Below, piece by piece: positions 25,809-35,167 of a stretch of DNA of 35,653 bases. A model generated the notes under the pieces. The model saw only the letters and a program-made list of their open reading frames with translations, searched no databases and was not told the origin of the DNA. The position numbers were made by a program, and so were the translations under genes. Source of the stretch: Ruminococcus sp. (GTDB lineage: Bacteria; Bacillota; Clostridia; Oscillospirales; Acutalibacteraceae); assembly GCA_022510955.1 (NCBI GenBank), contig JAFLSM010000023.1, positions 1 through 35,653 of the forward strand, written 5' to 3'. Every line of letters begins with the position of its first letter. Position 1 is the first letter of the stretch.

Positions 25809-26120
25809 TTGGAAAATATGATTAAAAAAATTGTTGATGCTGACAATGAGGCAAAAGCTTTGGAACAAGCCGCTTTACAGGAAAAAGAAGAACTACAAAA
25901 GCAGATTGATGATGAAGCAAAAAAAATATATGAAAAATATATGAGCGATGCCGAAGAAACAGTCAAGCGAAACAATATAAATGAAGAAAACAAAGCAAGG
26001 CAGAAACTTAATGAAATCAAGAAAAAGCAAAGCTCTGTAAACATTAAGCTTCAAGCCGATTTTGAGCAAAACTGTGATAAGTGGGTTGATGAAATTGTCA
26101 GCCGTACTCTTGCAGAGTAA
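25809..26120 (+). CDS. V/A-type ATPase peripheral stalk subunit G/H
   Basis: A 103-residue, almost entirely charged coiled coil (Glu/Lys/Ala-rich heptads from about 5 to 85), as expected for the small stalk subunit (called G, H or NtpF) that pairs with subunit E to hold the catalytic head still. The start is a TTG at 25809, seven bases after GGAGG; the ATG three codons later is too far from the site. Sequence similarity in coiled coils is weak evidence, so the call rests on being the first gene of the ATPase operon, where this subunit usually sits. Confidence 0.78.
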   Translation: MENMIKKIVDADNEAKALEQAALQEKEELQKQIDDEAKKIYEKYMSDAEETVKRNNINEENKARQKLNEIKKKQSSVNIKLQADFEQNCDKWVDEIVSRTLAE

Positions 26121-26125
26121 AGACG

Positions 26126-26165
26126 ATGCCGTACATTAGCCCTTAAAACGGTAATTGTACGGCAT
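26126..26165 (+). other. Intercistronic stem-loop between stalk subunit and subunit C genes
   Basis: Arms 26126-26135 and 26156-26165 pair over 10 bp (GC-containing). No T-run follows, so it is not a standard terminator; it may affect mRNA processing or stability within the operon. Confidence 0.6.
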
Positions 26166-26198
26166 TGCCAAAATAATTCTTTCTTAGGAGGTGTGTGA

Positions 26199-27236
26199 AT
26201 GTCGGTTACTTCTTATGCAGTGCTTACAAAAGCAAGAGCAAAATTCGGCAAAAGACTGACTGAAAAAGATTACAACAGTTTGCTTGCCTGTCAAAGTGTT
26301 GCTGAGATTATGTCGTATCTGAAATCATATACACACTACTCAGAGGCACTTCGTGACATTAATGAGCGTGATGTGCACCGAGGAAGACTTGAGGCATTGC
26401 TCAGGCAAAACCTTTTCTATGAATTTACCTCTATGTGCAGATATGACTCAGCTTTGAGAACTGGATTTTCAGAATATGTTATTCAAAGCATTGAGGTTGA
26501 ACAGATTGTCAGATTCTTGGTACTTCTCAACTCAAACTCAACCGACAAGTTTATCTATCAGTTTCCTGCCTATTTTATGAAGCATACAAGTATTGAAATT
26601 GATAAACTTGCCAATACTAAAAACTTCGATGAGTTTCTAAAGGTAATTTCAAATTCACAGTATTACAATATTCTTAAAGAATTTTCTCCTGATGAAAAGG
26701 GATATCTGCCTATTTCTACGATAGAAAACAAACTCATTGAATATGTTTATAAAAATGTAATTGAACTGATTGAAAAACGCACACGAGGACAGGAACAGCA
26801 AGAGCTTATCTCATTGTTCCACTCAATTATTGACTATGAAATATTTTCAAGAATTCTTCGTTTAAAAAAGTATTATAACCTCTCACCTGATGTTATCAAG
26901 GAAAATCTTTTCACTAAGTATTGCAGTATCAGTCCGAAAGTCATTGATATGATGTGCAGAGCAGAATCATCTGCCGAGGTATTCTCAATTATGCAGAGCA
27001 CGCACACGGGCACTTTGATTAACAAAATCGGATACGTGTTTGCAAGCGACATCACACCGAGAGTAAAATACAGACTTGCACGCAAGAATATGCACTTTTC
27101 AAATAATCCATCTGTTGTTATGATTTCATATATGTTTGTAACTGAAATCGAGCTGATGAATATTATCAGTCTAATTGAAGGAATTCGATATAAATTAGAC
27201 AGCAAAACAATACAGTCTATGCTTATTTATAGCTAA
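26199..27236 (+). CDS. ntpC: V/A-type ATPase subunit C
   Basis: Subunit C (d in eukaryotes) is the funnel that joins the central rotor D/F to the membrane K ring. The 345-residue, mostly helical protein begins MSVTSYAVLTKARAKFG and carries the family's repeated helical bundles, with ALRDINERDVHRGRLEALLRQ early and IEGIRYKLDSKTI at the C-terminus. The ATG follows AGGAGG. In many bacterial operons this gene follows E; here it lies before I. Confidence 0.9.
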   Translation: MSVTSYAVLTKARAKFGKRLTEKDYNSLLACQSVAEIMSYLKSYTHYSEALRDINERDVHRGRLEALLRQNLFYEFTSMCRYDSALRTGFSEYVIQSIEVEQIVRFLVLLNSNSTDKFIYQFPAYFMKHTSIEIDKLANTKNFDEFLKVISNSQYYNILKEFSPDEKGYLPISTIENKLIEYVYKNVIELIEKRTRGQEQQELISLFHSIIDYEIFSRILRLKKYYNLSPDVIKENLFTKYCSISPKVIDMMCRAESSAEVFSIMQSTHTGTLINKIGYVFASDITPRVKYRLARKNMHFSNNPSVVMISYMFVTEIELMNIISLIEGIRYKLDSKTIQSMLIYS

Positions 27237-27253
27237 AACTATTATTCGATAAT

Positions 27254-27313
27254 CACTGATTAAATCACTCGTGCATAATGAAAATTTTTATGCAGGGTGT
27301 GAATTATTCAGTG
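27254..27313 (+). other. Intercistronic stem-loop between subunit C and I genes
   Basis: Outer arms CACTGA (27254-27259) and TCAGTG (27308-27313) bracket imperfect pairing and an inner GCATAA/TTATGC stem. No U-tract follows. It occupies most of the 112-base gap. Confidence 0.45.
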
Positions 27314-27348
27314 CTTACTTAAGTGTAACATAAAGAGGTGATCTAAAT

Positions 27349-29283
27349 TTGGCTGTATCAACCATGCAGGCGGTTAATGTCATCGGTATGACAAAGGATA
27401 TTGATGATGTTATCACAATTCTTGGTGAATCGGGGATATTTCATCCTGATGATGTTTCTACTTTTTATAGTGACACCAAAAATTTTACTCACCTGCAAAC
27501 CAAAAACATCTATGCAGATCCTCTTACCAATCTTAAAGCGTCGTTGGGACTGACAAAAAGACAATTTCCGCTTGTTAATGTTACTGATTTCAATCCTTCT
27601 ATTGATGAAATCAACATCTTTGTAAACAAGCTGGTTGCTGATATTGGCGAGCTGGTAGATGACAGAGAGTTCATTGCCGATCAACTGCTTGAGGCAAAGG
27701 AAAATCTTAATGAAACAAGTCACTTTGTCGGACTTGGTGTTGAGATTGAAAAGGTACTTGAGTTAAAATATCTTACCTGCAGATTCGGCAGACTACCGAA
27801 GGAAAGCTATAATAAACTTTCGGCATACAAAGACAATCCGTTTGTTGATTTTACAATCTGCTCTGAGGATAAAAGTCATTTTTGGGGTGTTTACTTTGCT
27901 CCTATCGACAAAGAAAGTGAAATTGACAGAATTTTTTCGGGATTGTACTTTGAAAAAAGCGATGTAGTCGGTGTCAACCGTACACCGAGAGAACATCTGG
28001 AAAAACTAAATAAGGTTATCCCTGTCCTTGAAGACAAGCTTAAAGAGGCTGAAGCAAAAATTGATAGTTATGTTAATCAATTTTACGAAAAAATATTAAG
28101 ATATTTGTCAAAACTTGAAGAACTTTATATGTATTCAAGAATAAGAACAAAGGCATTGCAGTACGAACAAAGCTTTATTATTGTCGGCTGGGTGCCAACA
28201 GAATTTGCAAAACAGCTGAAGCACAGACTGCATAAAATAAAAAGTGTCAGTCTTGAATTTGCGGACGCTAAAAAGGAAATTAAAAAGTCACCGCCAGTAA
28301 AACTTAAAAACTGCTTTCTTGCAAAGCCATTTGAGTTTTATACTGAAATGTACGGTGTACCGAAATATAATGAAATTGATCCGTCTTTATTCATTGCGAT
28401 CACATATATTATCATATTCGGCATAATGTTTGCCGACCTTGGGCAAGGCATTTGCGTGTCAGTTGTCGGATTGTTTATGTGGAAGCTAAAAAAGATGAAG
28501 ATCGGCAAAATCCTCTTCCCCTGCGGAATATCATCAGCACTGTTCGGCACTGTTTTCGGCAGTGTATTTGGATTTGAGGAAGCACTTAACCCTATGTACA
28601 AGGCACTGTTCGGTCTTGATGAAAAACCTATTGATGTTATGCAGTCTCAGTCAATTATTATGATTTTGCTTTCCGCTGTCGGAATAGGTGTGACGCTTGT
28701 AATTGTTGCGATGTGTCTGAATGTATACAGTTCTATAAAACAAGGTGACATCGGCAAAGCACTGTTTGGCTCAAGCGGTGTTGCAGGCATTATCTTCTAT
28801 GGGGCTGTTGTATTCGGTGTTGCAGGACAGCTTGTTCTGGGACTTCAGATATTTACACTTCCATATATTATCGGCTTAATAATTCTGCCGTATCTGCTTA
28901 TTTTCTTTGGCGAACCGCTTGGACTGCTGATAAGCGGTGAAAAGGACTGGCAGCCTGAGAGCTGGGGCGGATATATTATGGAACACTTGATTGAATCAAT
29001 CGAGTTTTTACTTGAGTATGTTACAAACACTGTCAGCTTTTTAAGAGTAGGTGCTTTTGTACTCGTTCACGCAGGTATGATGATGGTTGTATTTGTACTT
29101 GCAGAGACAGCAGGTCCTATTGCATATTGGCCTGTTGTTGTATTAGGAAATGTGTTTGTTATGGTTTTAGAGGCATTGCTTGTTGCCATTCAGGTATTGC
29201 GACTTGAATATTACGAAATGTTCAGCCGTTTTTATTCAGGCGAAGGCAGACCTTATGAACCTGTAAGATTAAATCTTGATTAA
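27349..29283 (+). CDS. ntpI: V/A-type ATPase subunit I (membrane stator, a-like)
   Basis: Subunit I forms the half-channels that move ions to and from the K ring. The 644-residue protein has a soluble helical N-terminal half (about 1-345) that anchors the peripheral stalks, then seven to eight membrane helices (about 347-620). The conserved arginine R566 lies in NTVSFLRVGAFVLVHAG, the channel helix that faces the K-subunit glutamate. The C-terminus has the family signature LRLEYYEMFSRFY followed by GEGRPYEPV. The start is a TTG (MAVSTMQ) placed after GAGGTGATC. Confidence 0.95.
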   Translation: MAVSTMQAVNVIGMTKDIDDVITILGESGIFHPDDVSTFYSDTKNFTHLQTKNIYADPLTNLKASLGLTKRQFPLVNVTDFNPSIDEINIFVNKLVADIGELVDDREFIADQLLEAKENLNETSHFVGLGVEIEKVLELKYLTCRFGRLPKESYNKLSAYKDNPFVDFTICSEDKSHFWGVYFAPIDKESEIDRIFSGLYFEKSDVVGVNRTPREHLEKLNKVIPVLEDKLKEAEAKIDSYVNQFYEKILRYLSKLEELYMYSRIRTKALQYEQSFIIVGWVPTEFAKQLKHRLHKIKSVSLEFADAKKEIKKSPPVKLKNCFLAKPFEFYTEMYGVPKYNEIDPSLFIAITYIIIFGIMFADLGQGICVSVVGLFMWKLKKMKIGKILFPCGISSALFGTVFGSVFGFEEALNPMYKALFGLDEKPIDVMQSQSIIMILLSAVGIGVTLVIVAMCLNVYSSIKQGDIGKALFGSSGVAGIIFYGAVVFGVAGQLVLGLQIFTLPYIIGLIILPYLLIFFGEPLGLLISGEKDWQPESWGGYIMEHLIESIEFLLEYVTNTVSFLRVGAFVLVHAGMMMVVFVLAETAGPIAYWPVVVLGNVFVMVLEALLVAIQVLRLEYYEMFSRFYSGEGRPYEPVRLNLD

Positions 29284-29301
29284 ATTTTGGAGGTAAAGAT
29301 T

Positions 29302-29727
29302 ATGTTATTCAATTTGATTATGTTAGCTGTACCTGTTGTATTTCTTATGGCATCTGCTATCCTTGCAGTAAAGGCTTTTGAAAGAGGAAAAAGCAGAAAG
29401 AAAACTGTACTGACTCAGATTTTTTCATTCGCAGCTGTATTTGCATTCTGTATGGTATGTCCAATGGTAGCAAGTGCAGCAACAGGAGACGCCGCTACTG
29501 CATCAAGCGGTATGGCTGACGGTCTTGCATACATTGGCGCTGCTCTTGCAACAGGTCTTTCATGTATCGGCGGCGGTATTGCCGTTGGTAACGCTGCACC
29601 TGCTGCTATTGGTGCTACAAGTGAAGATCCAAAGGCATTTGGTAAAGCAATTATCTTCGTTGTACTTGGTGAAGGTATTGCTATTTACGGTATGCTCGTT
29701 TCTATCCTTCTTATCTTTGCAAGATAA
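29302..29727 (+). CDS. ntpK: V/A-type ATPase proteolipid subunit K (c-ring)
   Basis: Forms the rotating membrane ring. I start it at ATG 29302 (141 residues), which has GGAGG; the TTG at 29287 lies before that site. Residues 75-105 and 116-139 form the usual hairpin, with the ion-binding glutamate E124 in VLGEGIAIYG. The first helix has no glutamine and the residue after E124 is glycine, so the Gln...Glu-Ser/Thr pattern of known sodium rings is not seen; proton use is the cautious guess. The N-terminal part (1-60) has two more hydrophobic stretches without a carboxylate and an AxA-like site (VASAATG), so it may be partly a leader. Confidence 0.93.
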   Translation: MLFNLIMLAVPVVFLMASAILAVKAFERGKSRKKTVLTQIFSFAAVFAFCMVCPMVASAATGDAATASSGMADGLAYIGAALATGLSCIGGGIAVGNAAPAAIGATSEDPKAFGKAIIFVVLGEGIAIYGMLVSILLIFAR

Positions 29728-29767
29728 TTTTTTTAAAATACCGTATTTCATAAAGGATTGATACATT

Positions 29768-30076
29768 ATGAAATTTTTTCTTATAAGTGATAATGTTGAT
29801 ACAAAAATAGGTATGCGGTTTGCAGGTATTGAAGGTGTTGTAGTTCACGAAGAAGATGAAGTACGACATGAGCTTACGCAGGCTATGGAGCGTGAGGATA
29901 TTGCCGTAATTCTTATGACAGAACATCTTGTTGCCCTATGCCCTGATCTTATTTACGACCTTAAGCTCAACCGAAAACAGCCGCTTATTGTTGAAATTCC
30001 TGACCGTCACGGAAACGGCCGAACAAAGGACAGTATTACTAAATATGTTCAGGAAGCTATCGGCGTAAAGCTTTGA
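29768..30076 (+). CDS. ntpG: V/A-type ATPase subunit F (rotor axle)
   Basis: A 102-residue subunit that binds subunit D in the central rotor (named NtpG in Enterococcus). It matches the family in length and in segments MKFFLISDNVDTKIGMRFAG, a central ILMTEHL strand and PLIVEIPDRHG. The ATG follows AAAGGATTG. It lies 40 bases after K. Confidence 0.92.
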   Translation: MKFFLISDNVDTKIGMRFAGIEGVVVHEEDEVRHELTQAMEREDIAVILMTEHLVALCPDLIYDLKLNRKQPLIVEIPDRHGNGRTKDSITKYVQEAIGVKL

Positions 30077-30089
30077 TATCATTTATGTT

Positions 30090-30121
30090 ATACTAATAGC
30101 TATTTTTATAGCTATTAGTAT
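30090..30121 (+). other. Intercistronic stem-loop between subunit F and E genes
   Basis: A perfect 14-bp AT-rich stem (30090-30103 with 30108-30121) with a four-base TTTT loop, starting 13 bases after the F stop and ending 19 bases before the E start. No U-tract follows. Confidence 0.7.
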
Positions 30122-30140
30122 TAGTTGAGAGGTTTTTTAA

Positions 30141-30734
30141 ATGGAAAATACCACAAAAACAGATAACTTTCTTGCAGCCATAAAAAAACACGCTGAAAAA
30201 CAGCGTCAGTCAATTCAAACTGAAGTTAAACATATAAAAGAAGAAAAAATCAAGGAAGCTGAAAAAAAAGGCAAACTTGACAGTGAAAAATACATTAGTG
30301 ACAAGCTTGAAGCAAAGAAAAACGAAGAAACAAGCAAGGTTGCAAAGCTAATGCAGGAAGGTCAGAAAGAACTCTTCCTAAAGCGTGTTGAAATGACTGA
30401 AAGCGTATTTAATAAAGCTGAGGAAAAGCTTATCAAATATACACAAACTGATGAATACTCACATAAACTGATTGATAGTGCCAAAGCAATTTCAGAAATT
30501 TTTGGAGACAAAAATTGTACTTTGAATATCAGCGAAAAAGATTTGGGCAATGCAGACAAAATTTCCGCCCTCTTTTCAGGCAAAGCAGAGGTTACTGCTG
30601 ATAAATCAATCAAAATCGGCGGAATCAAGGGCTATTGCTCTGAACTAAACATTATTGCCGACGAGACACTTGATTCAAAACTTGCCGCTCAAAGAGAGTG
30701 GTTTGTTGAGAATTCCGGTTTGAGTGTTCTTTGA
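30141..30734 (+). CDS. ntpE: V/A-type ATPase subunit E (peripheral stalk)
   Basis: A 197-residue stalk protein with an N-terminal charged helix (about 10-110) that pairs with the G/H subunit and a globular C-terminal domain (about 115-197; IKIGGIKGYCSELNIIADETLDS... type segment) that binds the catalytic head. The ATG follows GAGAGG. Length and position before A agree with the family. Confidence 0.88.
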   Translation: MENTTKTDNFLAAIKKHAEKQRQSIQTEVKHIKEEKIKEAEKKGKLDSEKYISDKLEAKKNEETSKVAKLMQEGQKELFLKRVEMTESVFNKAEEKLIKYTQTDEYSHKLIDSAKAISEIFGDKNCTLNISEKDLGNADKISALFSGKAEVTADKSIKIGGIKGYCSELNIIADETLDSKLAAQREWFVENSGLSVL

Positions 30735-30769
30735 TGTCTGCTAATTTCGACCGAAAGAGATGATAAACA

Positions 30770-32527
30770 ATGGAAAACAACAATGTTATATACGGAATTA
30801 ACGGCCCTGTTGTTACCGTAAAAAAAGCTGACTGCTTTGAAATGATGGAAATGGTTTATGTCGGAAAGCAGAAGCTTGTCGGCGAGGTTATCGGAATCAC
30901 TGACGACCTTACAACTATTCAGGTTTATGAAGAAACAACCGGTCTCAAGCCCGGAGATTCTGTTACCGGCACCGGCGCACCGATGAATGTGCTTTTGGGG
31001 CCCGGCATTATTGACAATATCTTTGACGGTATTGAAAGACCGCTTAAGGCTATTGAGGAACAGGCGGGGGCCTTTATTAACAGAGGTGCATCTGTATCTT
31101 CACTTGATGAGCAAAAGCTGTGGAATGTTACACTAAAGGTTAAAGTCGGCGACAAGGTATGCGGAGGTCAGATTTATGCTACTTTGCCTGAAACTCCGGT
31201 TATTGAACACCGACTTATGGTTCACCCCGAGCTTAGCGGTGAGATTGTAAAGGTTATGCCCGACGGAGAATATAAAATCTTTGACACGGTCGCTGTTTTA
31301 AAAGATTGTGAGGGAGTTGAACACAACCTCACACTTTGCCAGAAGTGGCCAATCAGAACTGCTCGTCCCGTTAAGGAAAGACTTGCACCTACCATTCCGC
31401 TGATTACAGGTCAGCGTGTCATTGATACACTCTTCCCTATTGCTAAGGGCGGTACAGCCGCAATCCCAGGCGGATTCGGCACAGGTAAAACTATGACACA
31501 ACACCAGCTTGCAAAATGGTGTGACGCTGACATAATCATATATGTCGGCTGCGGTGAGCGTGGAAATGAAATGAGCCAGGTTCTTGAAGAGTTCTCAGAG
31601 CTTATTGACCCAAAGTCACAGCGTCCTATGACTGACAGAACAGTTTTGATTGCAAACACTTCAAATATGCCTGTTGCGGCTCGTGAGGCCTCAATTTACA
31701 CAGGTATTACTCTTGGTGAATATTATCGCGATATGGGCTATCATGTAGCTATGATGGCTGACTCAACATCTCGTTGGGCAGAAGCTCTGCGTGAAATTTC
31801 GGGTCGTCTTGAAGAAATGCCGGCAGAAGAAGGCTTTCCTGCATATCTTCCTTCACGACTTGCAGAGTTCTATGAACGGGGCGGTCGTGCTGATGTTCTG
31901 AGCGGTGGAGAAGGCTCTGTTACACTTATTGGTGCCGTTTCCCCTCAGGGTTCTGACTTTTCCGAGCCTGTTACACAGAACACAAAGCGTTTTACACGCT
32001 GTTTCTGGGCACTTGACAAATCACTTGCTTATTCAAGACACTATCCTGCAATCAACTGGATGGACAGTTACAGTGAATATTTTAACGACCTTGACCCTTG
32101 GTTTAAGCAAAATCTCGGTGATGACTTTGTTGAATACCGGAACAAAATCAGCGCTCTGCTTCAAGAGGAAAGCTCGCTGATGGAAATTGTAAAGCTTATC
32201 GGTGCTGATGTTCTTCCTGATGACCAAAAGCTGGTTATTGAAACAGCAAAAGCCATTCGTGTTGGATTTCTACAGCAAAATGCGTTCCACGCTGATGATA
32301 CATTTGTGCCGCTTGCAAAACAGAAAGCTATGATGAAAACTATTCTACATCTTCACGCTAAGTCAAGGGAAATTGTAGCAAAAGAAATTCCTTTGAGCAA
32401 AATACTTGCTCTTGGCTTGTTTGATAAACTAAACAAGATGAAATATGATATTCCGAACAGCAAGCTTGAAATGTTTGATGACTATAACAAAGAAATTGAC
32501 GAAAAGCTCGATGAAATTTTGAAATAA
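30770..32527 (+). CDS. ntpA: V/A-type ATPase catalytic subunit A
   Basis: The ATP-hydrolysing or ATP-synthesising subunit; three copies alternate with B in the head. The 585-residue protein has an N-terminal beta-barrel (1-70), the A-type bulge domain (about 115-185) and the nucleotide domain with P-loop GGFGTGKT (234-241), GCGERGNEM and the [17 protein letters not shown] block. The P-loop is slightly unlike the usual GxFGSGKT forms but keeps the essential GKT. The ATG follows AAGAGATGA. Confidence 0.97.
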   Translation: MENNNVIYGINGPVVTVKKADCFEMMEMVYVGKQKLVGEVIGITDDLTTIQVYEETTGLKPGDSVTGTGAPMNVLLGPGIIDNIFDGIERPLKAIEEQAGAFINRGASVSSLDEQKLWNVTLKVKVGDKVCGGQIYATLPETPVIEHRLMVHPELSGEIVKVMPDGEYKIFDTVAVLKDCEGVEHNLTLCQKWPIRTARPVKERLAPTIPLITGQRVIDTLFPIAKGGTAAIPGGFGTGKTMTQHQLAKWCDADIIIYVGCGERGNEMSQVLEEFSELIDPKSQRPMTDRTVLIANTSNMPVAAREASIYTGITLGEYYRDMGYHVAMMADSTSRWAEALREISGRLEEMPAEEGFPAYLPSRLAEFYERGGRADVLSGGEGSVTLIGAVSPQGSDFSEPVTQNTKRFTRCFWALDKSLAYSRHYPAINWMDSYSEYFNDLDPWFKQNLGDDFVEYRNKISALLQEESSLMEIVKLIGADVLPDDQKLVIETAKAIRVGFLQQNAFHADDTFVPLAKQKAMMKTILHLHAKSREIVAKEIPLSKILALGLFDKLNKMKYDIPNSKLEMFDDYNKEIDEKLDEILK

Positions 32528-32542
32528 GGGGGAAACGCAGTT

Positions 32543-33916
32543 ATGATTATAGATTATGTAGGCGTTAAGGAAATTAACGGTTCGCTTATTGTAATGGACG
32601 GCGTAAAAGGCGTTTCCAACGAAGAAATTGTTGATATCCGCCTTGATAACGGTACAATACGACAAGGCAGAGTAGTTCAGATTGAGGGAGAAAAAATTGT
32701 CGTGCAAGTTTTTGAGGGCACAAGAAGAATCAGCCTTAAAAACACAAAAACCAGACTTACAGGTCATCCTATGGAGATGCCCCTGTCCCCTGAAATTATC
32801 GGTCGTGTGCTTAACGGCTCAGGCAAACCGATTGACGGACTCGGTGACATTTTTCCCGTAAAGCGTGCCAACATTAACGGCACACCAATTAACCCTGTAT
32901 CCCGTGTTTATCCTAAGAACTACATCAACACAGGTATTTCCACTATTGACACTCTTATAACACTTATCCGTGGTCAGAAGCTTCCTATATTCTCAGGTTC
33001 AGGTATGAAGCACAACGATTTGGCTGTACAGATTGTAAGGCAGGCAAAAATCAGCGGTGCAGACAGCACAAATTTTTGTGTTGTATTTGCCGCAATGGGG
33101 GTTCAGAAGGATGTTGCCGACTACTTCAAAAAAAGTTTTGAGGAAAGCGGTGTACTTTCAAGAGTTGTAATGCTTCTTAATCTTTCTAATGACCCAATCA
33201 TCGAAAGAACTCTTACACCAAGATGCGCACTGACTGTTGCAGAATATCTTGCATTTGAACTTGAAATGCATGTGCTTGTTATTATGACAGATATGACATC
33301 ATATGCAGAGGCACTGCGTGAATTTTCATCCTCAAAGGGTGAAATTCCTGGCAGAAAGGGCTATCCGGGTTATCTTTATTCAGACCTTGCATCTATGTAT
33401 GAGCGTGCAGGCATGATAAAAGGCAAGAACGGCTCTGTTACACAAATTCCTATTCTTACAATGCCTAATGACGATATTACACACCCTATCCCCGACCTTA
33501 CAGGATATATTACAGAAGGTCAGATTGTTCTTGACCGCTCACTACAGGGACAGGGATTTTATCCGCCTGTTAATGTTCTTCCGTCACTTTCCCGTTTGAT
33601 GAAGGACGGCATTGGTGAGGGCTATACAAGAGCAGACCACCAATCACTTGCCAACCAGCTGTTTGCATCTTATGCAAAGGTAATTGATGCTCGTTCACTT
33701 GCCTCTGTAATCGGCGAAGAGGAGCTTTCTCCTACTGACAAAAAATATATGGAATTCGGCAAGTTGTTTGAAAACAAATTTGTTAATCAGGGGTTTAATG
33801 AGAACAGAAGCATTGAACAGAGCCTTGACCTTGGCTGGGAACTTTTGTCAACTCTGCCAAGAACTGAGCTTGACCGTGTGGACGATGCAATACTTGACAA
33901 GTACTACAAGGGTTAA
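32543..33916 (+). CDS. ntpB: V/A-type ATPase subunit B (regulatory head subunit)
   Basis: Alternates with A in the head and contributes to the nucleotide pocket without hydrolysing ATP. The 457-residue protein lacks a Walker A motif ([12 protein letters not shown] in its place), as in all B subunits, and has [49 protein letters not shown] and the [12 protein letters not shown] arginine-finger segment. It starts 15 bases after A with a GGGGG-type site. Confidence 0.97.
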   Translation: MIIDYVGVKEINGSLIVMDGVKGVSNEEIVDIRLDNGTIRQGRVVQIEGEKIVVQVFEGTRRISLKNTKTRLTGHPMEMPLSPEIIGRVLNGSGKPIDGLGDIFPVKRANINGTPINPVSRVYPKNYINTGISTIDTLITLIRGQKLPIFSGSGMKHNDLAVQIVRQAKISGADSTNFCVVFAAMGVQKDVADYFKKSFEESGVLSRVVMLLNLSNDPIIERTLTPRCALTVAEYLAFELEMHVLVIMTDMTSYAEALREFSSSKGEIPGRKGYPGYLYSDLASMYERAGMIKGKNGSVTQIPILTMPNDDITHPIPDLTGYITEGQIVLDRSLQGQGFYPPVNVLPSLSRLMKDGIGEGYTRADHQSLANQLFASYAKVIDARSLASVIGEEELSPTDKKYMEFGKLFENKFVNQGFNENRSIEQSLDLGWELLSTLPRTELDRVDDAILDKYYKG

Positions 33917-33943
33917 ATTGATTACGAAAGGAGTCTGAGCAAT

Positions 33944-34600
33944 ATGGCTGTGCAGGCAGTACCTACCAAAGGTAACCTGATGAACACAAAAAAGTCGCTT
34001 TCACTTGCCAAAAACGGCTATGAACTGCTTGACAGAAAGCGTAATATCCTTATTAGGGAAATGATGACTCTGATTGACCATGCCAATGCGATTCAGCAGA
34101 AGATAGATGATGCGTATGCAGAGGCTTATATTGCACTTCAAACGGCCAATGTAACAAACGGTTTTTGTGAGGACATTTCAAACTCTATCCCATATGACGA
34201 CTCCCTTAAACTTGATTCAAGAAGCGTTATGGGCGTTGAAATTCCAATTTTAACTAAGGTAGATCATCAAAGCCACGATTATTTGCATTACGGTTTACAG
34301 GACACAAACTCTGCTATTGACAAAGCTTACATTAAGTTTACCGAAGTTAAAAATCTTACTGTAGAGCTTGCAGAAATCGAAAACAGTGTTTATCGTCTTG
34401 CAGACTCAATTAAAAAAACTCAGAAGCGTGCTAATGCTCTCAAAAATATTATGATTCCTAAATTTGAGGAAACAGTAAAGTTTATTACCGATGCTCTTGA
34501 TGAAAAGGACAGAGAGGAATTTAGCCGTCTGAAAGTAATTAAAAAGAAAAAGCAAAAAGATGCCGACGCTCAAAAAGCAAAGGAAGAGCAAACGACATAA
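33944..34600 (+). CDS. ntpD: V/A-type ATPase subunit D (rotor axle)
   Basis: Subunit D is the central shaft that turns inside the A/B head. The 218-residue protein starts MAVQAVPTKGNLMNTKKSLS, typical of the family (PTK.NL...K), and consists of two long antiparallel helices with a Lys-rich tail. It is the last gene of the operon, followed by a strong terminator. The ATG follows GGAG. Confidence 0.95.
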   Translation: MAVQAVPTKGNLMNTKKSLSLAKNGYELLDRKRNILIREMMTLIDHANAIQQKIDDAYAEAYIALQTANVTNGFCEDISNSIPYDDSLKLDSRSVMGVEIPILTKVDHQSHDYLHYGLQDTNSAIDKAYIKFTEVKNLTVELAEIENSVYRLADSIKKTQKRANALKNIMIPKFEETVKFITDALDEKDREEFSRLKVIKKKKQKDADAQKAKEEQTT

Positions 34601-34620
34601 ATTGCAGATATTCGATATAA

Positions 34621-34658
34621 AAAACAGGCATTGATTTACAAATCAATGCCTGTTTTTG
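34621..34658 (+). terminator. Terminator of the ATPase operon
   Basis: A 17-bp perfect stem (34621-34637 with 34640-34656) ends in TGTTTTT. The -35 box of the next promoter is inside its T-run. Confidence 0.9.
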
Positions 34659-34684
34659 ACAGATTATAACACATGCAGTATAAT
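34656..34684 (+). promoter_or_regulatory. Consensus promoter of the small membrane-protein genes
   Basis: Exact TTGACA (34656-34661), 17-base spacer and TATAAT (34679-34684), 28 bases before the next start codon. Confidence 0.8.
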
Positions 34685-34711
34685 GTAGAAGAATCGAAAG
34701 GATAGTGAATA

Positions 34712-35167
34712 ATGAATATAATTAAAAATATTTTAATATCTGTTGTATTTTTTGCTCTGGGGATTTCAATTTTTGCATTTTATTTGCCCGTTGATTCAAA
34801 GGAAACTCTTCAAATGTTTATCCTTATTTTGCAGATTTTTACTACATTTATATTCTGCACTGTTAAATCAAATAAAAGATTTATACTTCATTCAATAGTG
34901 TTAATAGCGGCAAATACAGCAAATTTGATTTACATATTTATCTCATCACAGCAGATTGACAATTACAAAATTCATCAGACTATGGATATGTTGGGAATAG
35001 TTATGGCAAAAGCCGCATTTGCTATTTGGGGAATTATCCAGATTGGAATAATAATTATAATAATGATTGAGTTTTTTATTATGCTGGTAATAAGATTACG
35101 AAACAATAAGAAAAACACTATTATAAATAAAAAAACTGAGCAAACACAACAGGTGGAATATGAATAA
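34712..35167 (+). CDS. Small four-helix membrane protein of unknown function
   Basis: I do not recognise this 151-residue protein. It has four hydrophobic helices (about 5-24, 34-52, 58-77 and 101-128), then a basic, polar tail from about 129 (RLRNNKKN) rich in Lys, Asn and Gln. Helix spacing and the segment KSNKRFILHS...NYKIHQTMDM resemble the broken gene that follows, so the two look like tandem paralogues. The ATG follows AAAGGA and is driven by the consensus promoter at 34656-34684. Its end overlaps the next start by eight bases, indicating translational coupling. Confidence 0.75.
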   Translation: MNIIKNILISVVFFALGISIFAFYLPVDSKETLQMFILILQIFTTFIFCTVKSNKRFILHSIVLIAANTANLIYIFISSQQIDNYKIHQTMDMLGIVMAKAAFAIWGIIQIGIIIIIMIEFFIMLVIRLRNNKKNTIINKKTEQTQQVEYE

